A DNA stretch of 64,000 nt from Phycicoccus sp. HDW14. GTDB taxonomy: Bacteria > Actinomycetota > Actinomycetes > Actinomycetales > Dermatophilaceae. The stretch spans positions 1,860,001 through 1,924,000 of the forward strand of contig NZ_CP049935.1 of assembly GCF_011383005.1 (NCBI RefSeq), written 5' to 3'. Under the pieces are notes generated by a model, which did no database searches, had not been told where the DNA came from, and was given only the letters and a program-made list of their open reading frames with translations. The position numbers were made by a program, and so were the translations under genes. Within the stretch, counting starts at the first letter, position 1, and every line of letters starts with the position of its first letter. Positions 28,573 through 35,794 of the stretch are shown here, in pieces.

Positions 28573-29937
28573 TCAGGCCTTCGCCGGCTCCTCGGCGTCC
28601 GCCTCGGTCTCGACCTCGGCCTCGACGGCCTCCGGGGCGTCGTCGGCCGGGGCCTCCTCGGCGTCCGGCACGAGCTCGTCGAGGTCGACCGCGTTGCCGC
28701 TGGCGTCGGTGACGGTCGCCTCGTCGAGGACGGCGGCCAGCGCCTTGCGGCGGGCGACCTCCTGGACCATCGAGGGGATCTGGCCCTGCTGGTCGATGGC
28801 CTGGGCGAACTGGTTGGGGTCCATGCCGTACTGCTGCGCGCTCATCACGAGGTACTCGATGAGCTCGGGCTGCTCGACCTTGACCTCGAGCTTCTCGGCG
28901 ATGGCGTCGAGGAGGAACTGGGCCTTGAGCGCCTTGCGCGTCGACTCGTCGACCTCGGCGCGGTGCTCGTCGTCCTCGAGGCGGTTCTCGCCCTCGAGGT
29001 GGGAGTGCACCTCGGCCTCGACGATCCCGTCGGGGACCGGCACGTCGACGGTCTCGAGGAGGTGCTCGAGGACCTTGTCGCGGGCCTGGATGCCCTGCTC
29101 GTACTTCTTGGCCTGCTCGGCCTGGGCCACGACGTCGGCGCGCAGCTCGTCGAGGGTGTCGAACTGGGAGGCCAGCTGGGCGAACTCGTCGTCGAGCTCG
29201 GGGAGCTCGCGGACCTTGACCGACTGGACGGTGACGGTGCAGTCGGCGTCCTGGCCCTCGTTGTCGCCACCGGCGAGCGGGGCGGTGAAGGTCTTGGTCT
29301 CGCCGGCGGACATGCCGATGAGCGCCTCGTCCATGCCCTCGAGCATGTTCTTGCTGCCGACCTCGTAGGAGACGTTGGTGACCGAGTCGATCTCCTCGCC
29401 GTCGATGCTGGCCGACAGGTCGATGGAGACGTGGTCGCCGTCCTCGACGGCCCGCTCGACCCCGACGAGGGTGCCGAAGCGCTCGCGCAGGGAGGTCATC
29501 CGCTCCTCGACGTCCTCGTCGGCGACGGCGACGTCGTCGACGCTGACCGCGATGCCCGTGAGCTCGGGGAGCTCGATGGTCGGGCGGACGTCGGTCTCGA
29601 CGGTGAAGGTGAGGTCCTGGCCGTCCTCGAGGGGCACGGCGGTGACGTCGACGTCGGGCTGGCCGATGGCGCGCACGTCCTCGGCCTCGGCGGCCTCGGC
29701 GAAGAACTTGGGGAGGGCCTCGTTGACGGCCTCCTGGACGACGGCGCCGCGACCGACCCGCTGGTCGATGATCCGCGACGGGACCTTGCCCTTGCGGAAG
29801 CCGGGGACCTGGATCTGCGACCCGATGGTCCGGTAGGCGTCGTCGAGCATGGGCTTCAGCTCGTCGAACGGGACCTCGACGGTCAGCTTGACCCGGGTCG
29901 GGCTGAGGGTCTCGACGGCACTCTTCACTTCGGGCAC
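28573..29937 (-). CDS. tig: Trigger factor, ribosome-associated chaperone and peptidyl-prolyl isomerase
   Basis: 454 aa. The ribosome-binding signature GFRKGKVP is at residues 46-53; an FKBP-type PPIase domain spans about 150-245 ([40 protein letters not shown]), then the helical chaperone domain. The last 40 residues are an acidic Ala/Glu/Asp tail. The GTG at 29937 follows AGGTGGA. A TAGCAT hexamer on the same strand, about 105 bp upstream, is a likely -10. Normally tig precedes clpP1P2 in this group; here the MFS/LacI pair lies between them. Confidence 0.96.
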   Translation of the reverse strand: MPEVKSAVETLSPTRVKLTVEVPFDELKPMLDDAYRTIGSQIQVPGFRKGKVPSRIIDQRVGRGAVVQEAVNEALPKFFAEAAEAEDVRAIGQPDVDVTAVPLEDGQDLTFTVETDVRPTIELPELTGIAVSVDDVAVADEDVEERMTSLRERFGTLVGVERAVEDGDHVSIDLSASIDGEEIDSVTNVSYEVGSKNMLEGMDEALIGMSAGETKTFTAPLAGGDNEGQDADCTVTVQSVKVRELPELDDEFAQLASQFDTLDELRADVVAQAEQAKKYEQGIQARDKVLEHLLETVDVPVPDGIVEAEVHSHLEGENRLEDDEHRAEVDESTRKALKAQFLLDAIAEKLEVKVEQPELIEYLVMSAQQYGMDPNQFAQAIDQQGQIPSMVQEVARRKALAAVLDEATVTDASGNAVDLDELVPDAEEAPADDAPEAVEAEVETEADAEEPAKA

Positions 29938-30125
29938 TCCACCTGGGGTGTCGGGTTCAGGGACGCGCGTCGTCGGGCCGGTGGGCCGGTCGCTCCGGGG
30001 GCGCGCACGGGGCGCGGCGCCCGGGACGACGCCAAAGACCCATGCTAGCGGCCCGGCGCGGGCGCTCCGAATCGACCCTCGCGCCGTGGGCCTGCCCCCT
30101 CCCCCGGCTGCGGCACACTTCCTCC

Positions 30126-31100
30126 GTGCTGTCGCTGCGTGTCACCGTCCCGGCCCACCTGAGCGACGAGGTCGTCGCCGTCCTCGACGCCGACGACTAC
30201 GTCACCGGTCTCGCCGTCCTCCGGGGCGCCTCGGTCAAGCCGCCCGGCGACGTCGTCACCGCCGACGTCGCGCGCGAGGGCGCCAACCCGGTCATCGAGG
30301 CGCTGCGCGACCTCGGGGTGCACGAGGAGGGGACCATCCGGGTCGAGGCGGTGACGACGTGGGTGTCGCGGGCCGGGCTGGACGCCGAGCGGCGCGCCCC
30401 CGGGGCCAGCGCCGACGCCGTCGTGTGGACCGAGGTCGGCAACCGCGCCTACGAGGACTCCGAGCTGAACTGGACGTACCTGTCGTTCATGGCGCTCGCC
30501 ACGCTCATCGCCGGCATCGCCATCGTCCTCGACTCCCCCATCCTCGTCATCGGCGCCATGGTGCTCGGGCCGGAGTTCGGGCCGATCGCCGCCCTCGGGC
30601 TGGCCCTGGTGCGCCGCAAGTGGGGGCTCTTCGGGCTCGCCGCGCGCACCCTGGTGCTGGGGTTCGCCGCGGGGATGGTGGTCACGTTCGTCGCGGGGCT
30701 GGTCGGGCGGGGGCTCGGGTGGGTGACCTACGAGGACATCGTCGGCGAGCGCCCGGCGACGGCGTTCATCTACACCCCGGACCGCTGGAGCTTCATCGTC
30801 GCGGTCATCGCCGCCGCGGCCGGGGTGCTGTCGCTGACGTCGGCCCGCACGGGCGGGCTGTCGGGGGTGTTCATCTCCGTGACGACGGTGCCGGCCGCGG
30901 GCAACGTGGCGCTCGGGGCGGCCTTCGGGGCGTGGCACGAGGTGACGGGGTCGCTCGCCCAGCTGGGGCTCAACCTCACCGGCATGGCCGTGGCCGGGTG
31001 GCTGACCCTGTCGCTGCAGCAGGCCGTGTGGTCACGGGTGCCGGCGCGGCGGCGGACCCTGGTGCGCGGTCGGCCGGTGGTCGGCCGGCCCGAGGACTGA
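30126..31100 (+). CDS. DUF389 family membrane protein
   Basis: 324 aa. A cytosolic N-terminal domain ([33 protein letters not shown], ferredoxin-like) precedes a DUF389 membrane domain of six segments, with the hallmark [23 protein letters not shown] and [18 protein letters not shown]. The function of DUF389 proteins is not established; some are annotated as hydrophobic-domain TIGR00341 proteins. The start GTG lies 6 nt after CACACT, with no ribosome-binding site, consistent with a leaderless mRNA. It stands alone before the tRNA genes. Confidence 0.85.
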   Translation: MLSLRVTVPAHLSDEVVAVLDADDYVTGLAVLRGASVKPPGDVVTADVAREGANPVIEALRDLGVHEEGTIRVEAVTTWVSRAGLDAERRAPGASADAVVWTEVGNRAYEDSELNWTYLSFMALATLIAGIAIVLDSPILVIGAMVLGPEFGPIAALGLALVRRKWGLFGLAARTLVLGFAAGMVVTFVAGLVGRGLGWVTYEDIVGERPATAFIYTPDRWSFIVAVIAAAAGVLSLTSARTGGLSGVFISVTTVPAAGNVALGAAFGAWHEVTGSLAQLGLNLTGMAVAGWLTLSLQQAVWSRVPARRRTLVRGRPVVGRPED

Positions 31101-31118
31101 GCGACCGGTCGGTGGTGG

Positions 31119-31189
31119 AGCGGGCGACGGGAATCGAACCCGCGTAGCCAGTTTGGAAGACTGGGGCTCTACCATTGAGCTACGCCCGC
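31119..31189 (-). tRNA. tRNA-Gly (anticodon TCC)
   Basis: 71 nt with a full cloverleaf: acceptor GCGGGCG/CGCCCGC, D arm AGCTCAATGGTAGAGC, anticodon stem CCAGT/ACTGG with loop CTTCCAA, and T arm CGGGTTCGATTCCCG. No CCA is encoded. A TAGGCT on the same strand (near 31226-31231) may be its -10. Confidence 0.97.
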
Positions 31190-31289
31190 GCACCTCGTCG
31201 GCGTGCACCGCGAGGGCAGCGCTAGCCTAGGGCCCGCGCTCGCGGGATCCGAAATCACACCGACTCGCCTCGGTCGGTCCAGTGCGCCG

Positions 31290-31363
31290 CGGGGTATGGC
31301 GCAGCTTGGTAGCGCGTCCGCTTTGGGAGCGGAAGGCCGCCGGTTCGAATCCGGCTACCCCGA
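31290..31363 (+). tRNA. tRNA-Pro (anticodon TGG)
   Basis: 74 nt: acceptor CGGGGTA/TACCCCG, anticodon stem TCCGC/GCGGA with loop TTTGGGA, and T arm GCCGGTTCGAATCCGGC. It is divergent from tRNA-Gly, 100 bp apart. Its 3' end is partly duplicated 120 bp downstream. Confidence 0.97.
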
Positions 31364-31486
31364 CACGACGACAGGCCGATGCGCGGAGCGCATCGGCCTG
31401 TGGCGTGCCGGGGCCGGATGACGGCAGCGGGCGTGAGGCACCGAGGGACGAGGTGGCTCACCCCGCGGGTCCGGCTACCCCGACAC
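31350..31486. repeat. 17-bp direct repeat of the tRNA-Pro 3' end (possible att remnant)
   Basis: TCCGGCTACCCCGACAC occurs at 31350-31366, covering the tRNA-Pro 3' end, and again at 31470-31486. Duplicated tRNA 3' ends mark integration of phages or integrative elements. Only 103 bp lie between the copies and no integrase is present, so this would be a scar or a secondary site. Confidence 0.6.
31371..31401 (+). terminator. Terminator hairpin after tRNA-Pro
   Basis: ACAGGCCGATGCGC (31371-31384) and its exact complement (31388-31401) form a 14-bp stem with a GGA loop, 7 nt after the tRNA-Pro discriminator base. Confidence 0.8.
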
Positions 31487-31497
31487 CGACACCGTCG

Positions 31498-31539
31498 GGT
31501 GATGCAGGAGGCGAGGCATCCCCCGCCTCCTGCATCACC
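31498..31539. repeat. TGCAGGA-family inverted repeat, copy 1
   Basis: GGTGATGCAGGAGGCG (31498-31513) pairs perfectly with 31524-31539 (16 bp, 10-nt loop). It lies just beyond the stop of the DUF559 gene on the minus strand and may terminate it. A degenerate copy with the same arm and loop lengths is at 32548-32589, at the other end of that gene. Confidence 0.75.
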
Positions 31540-31550
31540 GCGCAGGGATG

Positions 31551-32487
31551 TCAGGCCGCGGCACGCGCGAGCAGGGCGGCGCGGGCCCTGGCGACCTGGT
31601 CCAGGCACCGCGCCGGATCGAGACGGAGCGCCAGGACCGGCAACCGGAGCACCCGCTCGCCACCGATGACCACCTCGTTGGCACGCAACGCGTCGTCGAC
31701 GGGGGCGAGGGCCAGCAGGTGGTGCGCACCGTCGACCTCCACCACGAGTCCGACGTCGTCCCACACCGCGTCGAGGTACAGCCGACCGCCGGGGGCACGA
31801 CGCACCACCTGTCGGTCGGGCGCGGGAAGCCCTGCACGCCGGCACATCCGGGACAGGTCGAGCTCACCGAGGCTGTGGGCACCGTCGCAGACGTCCCGGA
31901 TCACGGCATCGAGCACCCGGTGCCGCCGACCGCCCCTGACCTCCGCCCAGGCCGCCAGCAGACGGGCGGGGTGGACGAGCCGCTGCTGCACGGCGAGGCA
32001 GACGACGAGAGCGGCCTCGCGGTCGGTGCGTGCCCACTGCGCGCCGCGGATGGTCGCCACCTCGACCCGAGCGCGCGGCAGGCCGGCGCGCACCACCGGA
32101 CCCAGCACCTGCCGTCGGCGTGCCCTGACCCTCGACCCGTCGGAGGCGACTCGAGCGCGGCAGGCTGACGTCCACCGGCGCGGACGTGAAGCCCGTCAGG
32201 CCCGCGGCCTGCAGCGCGCTGACGCCGTCGAGGACGGCCCTCGACCCCGACTCCCACACCGCACGCCACCACGACGCCCGTCCGCTCGGGACGTCGACGC
32301 CCCGGACGACCGTGTGCCGCCCGGCCGTGCTCCAGCGCCCGGCCTCGACCTCGGCGCGGACGTCCTCACGGCTCACCCCCGCTCGCCTCAGGGTCTCCCG
32401 GTGCGCCACGCCGTCGTGCTCGTCGAAGAGCGGCCCCGCGCGGGCCGCCCGTTCCGCGCGAGGGCGGCGTCGTGGTGTGCCGGGCAT
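31551..32487 (-). CDS. DUF559-type protein with PD-(D/E)XK-like endonuclease fold; frame break near 32129-32131
   Basis: About 312 aa after repair. The N-terminal half (LFDEHDGVAHRETLRRAGVSREDVRAEV, GVSALQAAGLTGF) looks like the winged-helix, AbiEi-antitoxin-like region found in actinobacterial DUF559 proteins. The C-terminal half, RLYLDAVWDDVGLVVEVDGAHHL then RVLRLPVLALRL, matches the Vsr/DUF559 nuclease core (D...E-x-D). Here the break needs about two bases in the GGG run opposite 32129-32131, unlike the single-base breaks elsewhere, so a real frameshift is possible. Biological role is unknown; it could act in DNA repair or as a toxin-like nuclease. It is flanked by both copies of a palindromic repeat. 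Confidence 0.6.
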
Positions 32488-32547
32488 GCACGAGAGCCTG
32501 CCCGAGTCGACCACCCCGGCACGGGGGGCCTGTGGACAACCGCGAAC

Positions 32548-32589
32548 GGTCATGCAGGACGCGGCCCTGGGCTCGCCTTCTGCATCACC
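32548..32589. repeat. TGCAGGA-family inverted repeat, copy 2 (degenerate)
   Basis: Arms 32548-32563 (GGTCATGCAGGACGCG) and 32574-32589 (CGCCTTCTGCATCACC) pair over 16 positions with three mismatches around a 10-nt loop. The geometry equals copy 1 at 31498-31539, and CTGCATCACCGCG is shared exactly. It lies between the DUF559 gene start and the trmB stop. Confidence 0.6.
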
Positions 32590-32619
32590 GCGGGGCATCC
32601 GCGAGCGCGCCGCGGCGGG

Positions 32620-33369
32620 TCAGGGGCGGAGGGTGCAGCGGAACTCCGAGACACCCCGGCCGTGCCGCAGCCCCTTGGCCTCGAAGCCGTCGTCGGGGCG
32701 CCAGTCCGGTCGCTCCCCCTCGACGACGTCGAACCCGCCGTGTGCGGCCAGCTGCGTGCGGCAGTGCGCGGCGTAGGAGTCGATGTCGGTCGCGACGAGC
32801 AGCACGCCACCGGGTGCCAGCCGGGAGGCCAGCAGCGACAGGGTGTGCTGCTGGACGAACCGGCGCTTGGCGTGCTTCTGCTTCGGCCAGGGGTCGGGGA
32901 AGAACAGGTGCACCGCCGCCAGCGTCCCGGGCGCGACCCGCTCGGTGAGCAGCGGCAGCGCGTCGCCGGCGTGCACCCAGAGGTTGGCGACCCCGGCCGC
33001 GTCGGCGGCGGCGAGCATCCGGGCGATGCCGGGCACGTGCACGTCGACCGCCACCACGTCGGCCTCCGGGTGCGCCGCCGCGTACGCGATGGCGGCCGCA
33101 CCGTGCCCCGACCCGATCTCCAGCACGACCGGCCCCGAGCGCCCGAACGCCTCGACGGGCACGAGCGGCCCCTCGGGCAGCGCCCGGGCCGGCAGCAGCG
33201 TGGCCATCCGCTCGTCGGTCAGCGGGCTGTTGCGCCAGCGGGGCGTGAAGGTGCGCACGCCCTCGCGAGGGGTGTGGTCGAGGTCCGGGCGGGCGGGCAC
33301 GAGCAGGGGCCTTTCGGGGTGGGACGAGGGGTCAGACGCGGCGGACCGCGAGGGCGGCCCGGTCGTCAT
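32620..33369 (-). CDS. trmB: tRNA (guanine46-N7)-methyltransferase
   Basis: 249 aa. It methylates G46 of tRNAs with SAM. The SAM-binding motif I is VVLEIGSGHGAAAIAYA; the TrmB hallmark LFFPDPWPKQKHAKRRF and the closing EFRCTLRP-type end are present. The first 45 residues are extra and poorly conserved, so a later start is possible. As called, the ATG at 33369 lies inside the 3' end of the phosphatase gene (38-bp overlap), suggesting translational coupling. The gene is intact. Confidence 0.93.
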   Translation of the reverse strand: MTTGPPSRSAASDPSSHPERPLLVPARPDLDHTPREGVRTFTPRWRNSPLTDERMATLLPARALPEGPLVPVEAFGRSGPVVLEIGSGHGAAAIAYAAAHPEADVVAVDVHVPGIARMLAAADAAGVANLWVHAGDALPLLTERVAPGTLAAVHLFFPDPWPKQKHAKRRFVQQHTLSLLASRLAPGGVLLVATDIDSYAAHCRTQLAAHGGFDVVEGERPDWRPDDGFEAKGLRHGRGVSEFRCTLRP

Positions 33370-34444
33370 CCTCCCCCGACCGCGCCGACTCGCACACATC
33401 GCGGGCGACGTCGCCGCCGCTCAGCACGGACGCCGCGGCGACCCCGAGCATCCGGTCGATGCCGTCGACGAGGTCGCGGTCACGCGCCTCCACGACGCCG
33501 TCGGAGTAGACGAGCAGTGCGTCGCCGCGCTCGAGGCGGCCGGACTGGCGGGGGAAGCTGACCCCCGGCACGACACCGAGCACCGGTCCGCGGCCGCCGT
33601 CCATGAGGGTCCACCGCGCCCGCCCCGAGGTGTAGACGGCCGGCGCGGGGTGTCCGGCGCTGGCCACGGAGTAGAGGCCGCTGCGCAGGTCGAGCTCGAC
33701 GTGCACCGCGGTGGCGAAGCCCTCGTGCCAGCCCTGGCGCACGAGGTAGTCGTTCGCGGCCCGGAGGAAGTCGGCGGGCGGCACGGCACCGAGGAGCCCG
33801 CCGAGCGCCCCGGAGAGCAGCAGCGAGCGCGTGCCCGCCGCCGTCCCCTTGCCGCTGACGTCGACGAGCGCGACCTCGAACCGCTCGCCGTCGCCCTCGA
33901 GGTGGGCGACGACGAAGTCCCCGGAGAAGCGGTCGCCGTGGGCCGAGCGGATGCACGAGGTCGCCGCCCACCCCTCGGGCATCGCCGGCACCTGGCCACC
34001 GCGCACGATGCGGTCGCGCAGCTCGGCGAACATCCGGTCGCCACCGAGGCCCCGGGTCCCGAGCAGCGCGCGCGAGCGCGCGATGAGCACCGCCTGCCAC
34101 ATGACGAGCGCGACCGCGACGCTGACGCCGGCCACCCGCGTCGGGGACAGCAGCGAGCCCGGGCCCCACGCGAAGACCACGAGCCCGGCCCCCACGAGCA
34201 CGATCGCCAGCCGGCGGGGCTCGAGCAGCAGCCCCGCGACGACGAGCAGCGGGAAGAGCAGGGAGATGGGGACGAGGTCGGGGCGGACCACGGCGCCGAC
34301 GCCGACGAGCGTCACCGCGACGACGAGCGCGACGACGAGCCAGCGGCCCTGGTCGACACCGGCGAAGCGGTTCGGGAAGACGAGGCGACGGGACCCGTCA
34401 ACGGCCACGCGGCGCGAGCCGGACCGCCCGGCGCCTGCTGTCAT
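33332..34444 (-). CDS. PP2C-family serine phosphatase (SpoIIE-like) with N-terminal membrane domain
   Basis: 370 aa. Four hydrophobic segments occupy residues 30-125 (RWLVVALVVAVTLVGVGAVV, ISLLFPLLVVAGLLL, LAIVLVGAGLVVFAW, VSVAVALVMWQAVLI). A SpoIIE/PP2C phosphatase domain follows, with metal-binding Asp in SAHGDRFSGDF, VALVDVSGKGTAAG and LLVYSDGVVEARD. Such enzymes dephosphorylate anti-sigma-factor antagonists in partner-switching pathways; no anti-sigma gene is adjacent. The start ATG at 34444 follows CAGGAGG. It is upstream of, and overlaps, trmB. Confidence 0.88.
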   Translation of the reverse strand: MTAGAGRSGSRRVAVDGSRRLVFPNRFAGVDQGRWLVVALVVAVTLVGVGAVVRPDLVPISLLFPLLVVAGLLLEPRRLAIVLVGAGLVVFAWGPGSLLSPTRVAGVSVAVALVMWQAVLIARSRALLGTRGLGGDRMFAELRDRIVRGGQVPAMPEGWAATSCIRSAHGDRFSGDFVVAHLEGDGERFEVALVDVSGKGTAAGTRSLLLSGALGGLLGAVPPADFLRAANDYLVRQGWHEGFATAVHVELDLRSGLYSVASAGHPAPAVYTSGRARWTLMDGGRGPVLGVVPGVSFPRQSGRLERGDALLVYSDGVVEARDRDLVDGIDRMLGVAAASVLSGGDVARDVCESARSGEDDDRAALAVRRV

Positions 34445-34560
34445 GCTCGGCCTCCTGCCACGTCGTGCGGGCAGGCGCCAGAGTAGTGGCACCCGATCGG
34501 GCGCCGCCAGAGAACCGGGGACCTCGGGGCGCGGGTCGTCGAGGGCGCTGCGGAGCAGGG

Positions 34561-35031
34561 TCAGCCGACCGGCGGCAGGGTGCCGTCGGCCTCGTAGGCC
34601 TCGATCATCCGGAGGCGACGGACGTGCCGCTCCTCGCCGGAGAAGGGGGTCGCGACGAAGGTGCGCACCATCGCGCGGGCCACCTCCGGCTCCGACATCC
34701 GGGCGCCGATCGAGAGGATGCGGGCGTCGTTGTGCTCGCGGGCCAGGCGGGCCAGCTCCTCGTCGTAGGCGAGCGCCGCGCGCACGCCGCGGACCTTGTT
34801 GGCGGCCATCTGCTCTCCGTTGCCGGAGCCGCCGAGGACGACCCCGAGCGCCTCGGGGTCGGCGGCGACGGCCTCGGCCGCGCGCAGCACGAAGACCGGG
34901 TAGTCGTCCTCCGCGTCGTACTCGTGCGGACCGTGGTTCGTCACCTCGTGGCCCTCGGCCTCGAGGAGCGCGACGAGGTCGTTCAACATCTCGAAGGCGG
35001 CGTGGTCGGCGCCGACGTGGACGCGGGCCAT
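34561..35031 (-). CDS. rpiB: Ribose-5-phosphate isomerase B
   Basis: 156 aa. It interconverts ribose-5-phosphate and ribulose-5-phosphate in the pentose phosphate pathway. HVGADHAAFEM and the anion-binding GGSGNGEQMAANKVRGVRAAL are diagnostic. The catalytic base here is the Glu of GNGEQ, as in the Mycobacterium enzyme, and not the Cys of E. coli RpiB. It starts 2 bp after the DsbA-like gene and is co-transcribed with it. Confidence 0.94.
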   Translation of the reverse strand: MARVHVGADHAAFEMLNDLVALLEAEGHEVTNHGPHEYDAEDDYPVFVLRAAEAVAADPEALGVVLGGSGNGEQMAANKVRGVRAALAYDEELARLAREHNDARILSIGARMSEPEVARAMVRTFVATPFSGEERHVRRLRMIEAYEADGTLPPVG

Positions 35032-35033
35032 CG

Positions 35034-35665
35034 TCAGTCCTCCGTGTCGAAGATCGGGCCCTGCGTGCGCGAGCGCTTCAGCTCGTAGAAGCCGGGGGTG
35101 CGGGCGAGCAGGAGGCAGCCGTCCCAGAGCAGGCCGGCGGCCTCGCCCTTGGGGGCCGGAGTGACGACCGGGCCGAAGAAGGCGACGCCGTCGACGGCGA
35201 CGACCGGGGTGCCCACGTCGTCGCCGACGAGCTCGATGGCCCGCTGGTGGCTGGCCCGCAGCTCGGTGTCGTGCGCGTCGGAGGTCGCGGCGTCGGCGAG
35301 CTCGGCCGGCAGGCCGAGGTCGGCCAGCGCACCGGCGATGGCCGTGTCGTAGCCCTCCTCGCGGTGGTGGATGCGGGTGCCGAGCGCGTCGTAGAGCGGC
35401 TTGACGACCTCGTCGCCGTGGGCCGCGCGGGCGGCGATGACGACGCGCACCGGCCCCAGCCCTTGTCCATCATCGCGCGGTAGTCCTCGGGCAGGTCGCG
35501 GCCCTCGTTGAGGACGGACAGGCTCATGACCGACCAGGTGACGTCGACGTCGCGGACCTGCTGCACCTCCCCCATCCAGCGGGAGGTCATCCAGGCCCAG
35601 GGGCACAGCGGGTCGAACCAGAACTCTGCGGAGGCGCGCCCGGCGGCGCTCGTCGTGGTGGTCAC
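35034..35665 (-). CDS. DsbA/FrnE-type oxidoreductase, Rv2466c (mycothiol-dependent nitroreductase) family; frame break near 35454-35457
   Basis: About 210 aa after repair. The thioredoxin-fold active site [17 protein letters not shown] is that of Rv2466c relatives, but with CPWA in place of CPWC: the nucleophilic Cys is kept and the resolving Cys is lost. The cis-Pro loop [20 protein letters not shown] is present. Rv2466c-type enzymes use mycothiol, so monothiol chemistry is plausible. The GTG at 35665 lies 6 nt after CAGGAT. One base added opposite CCCC 35454-35457 joins MDKGWG to [10 protein letters not shown]. It is in an operon with rpiB. Confidence 0.85.
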
Positions 35666-35794
35666 GGAGTCATCCTGCCACCGCGCACCGACCCCCGACG
35701 GCCCTCCCCCGGCCTGCTCGGCCGGCCCCGGGGGCGTGACAGGATTGGTGCTCGCGCGCGACCCCGCGCCGCCTCACCACCGCAAGGAGACCCT

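Noticed and set aside
31466-31486. A second, truncated tRNA-Pro gene near 31470
   Set aside because: Only the 3' end of the tRNA is duplicated; there is no D arm or anticodon arm before it. It is better read as a possible att repeat.
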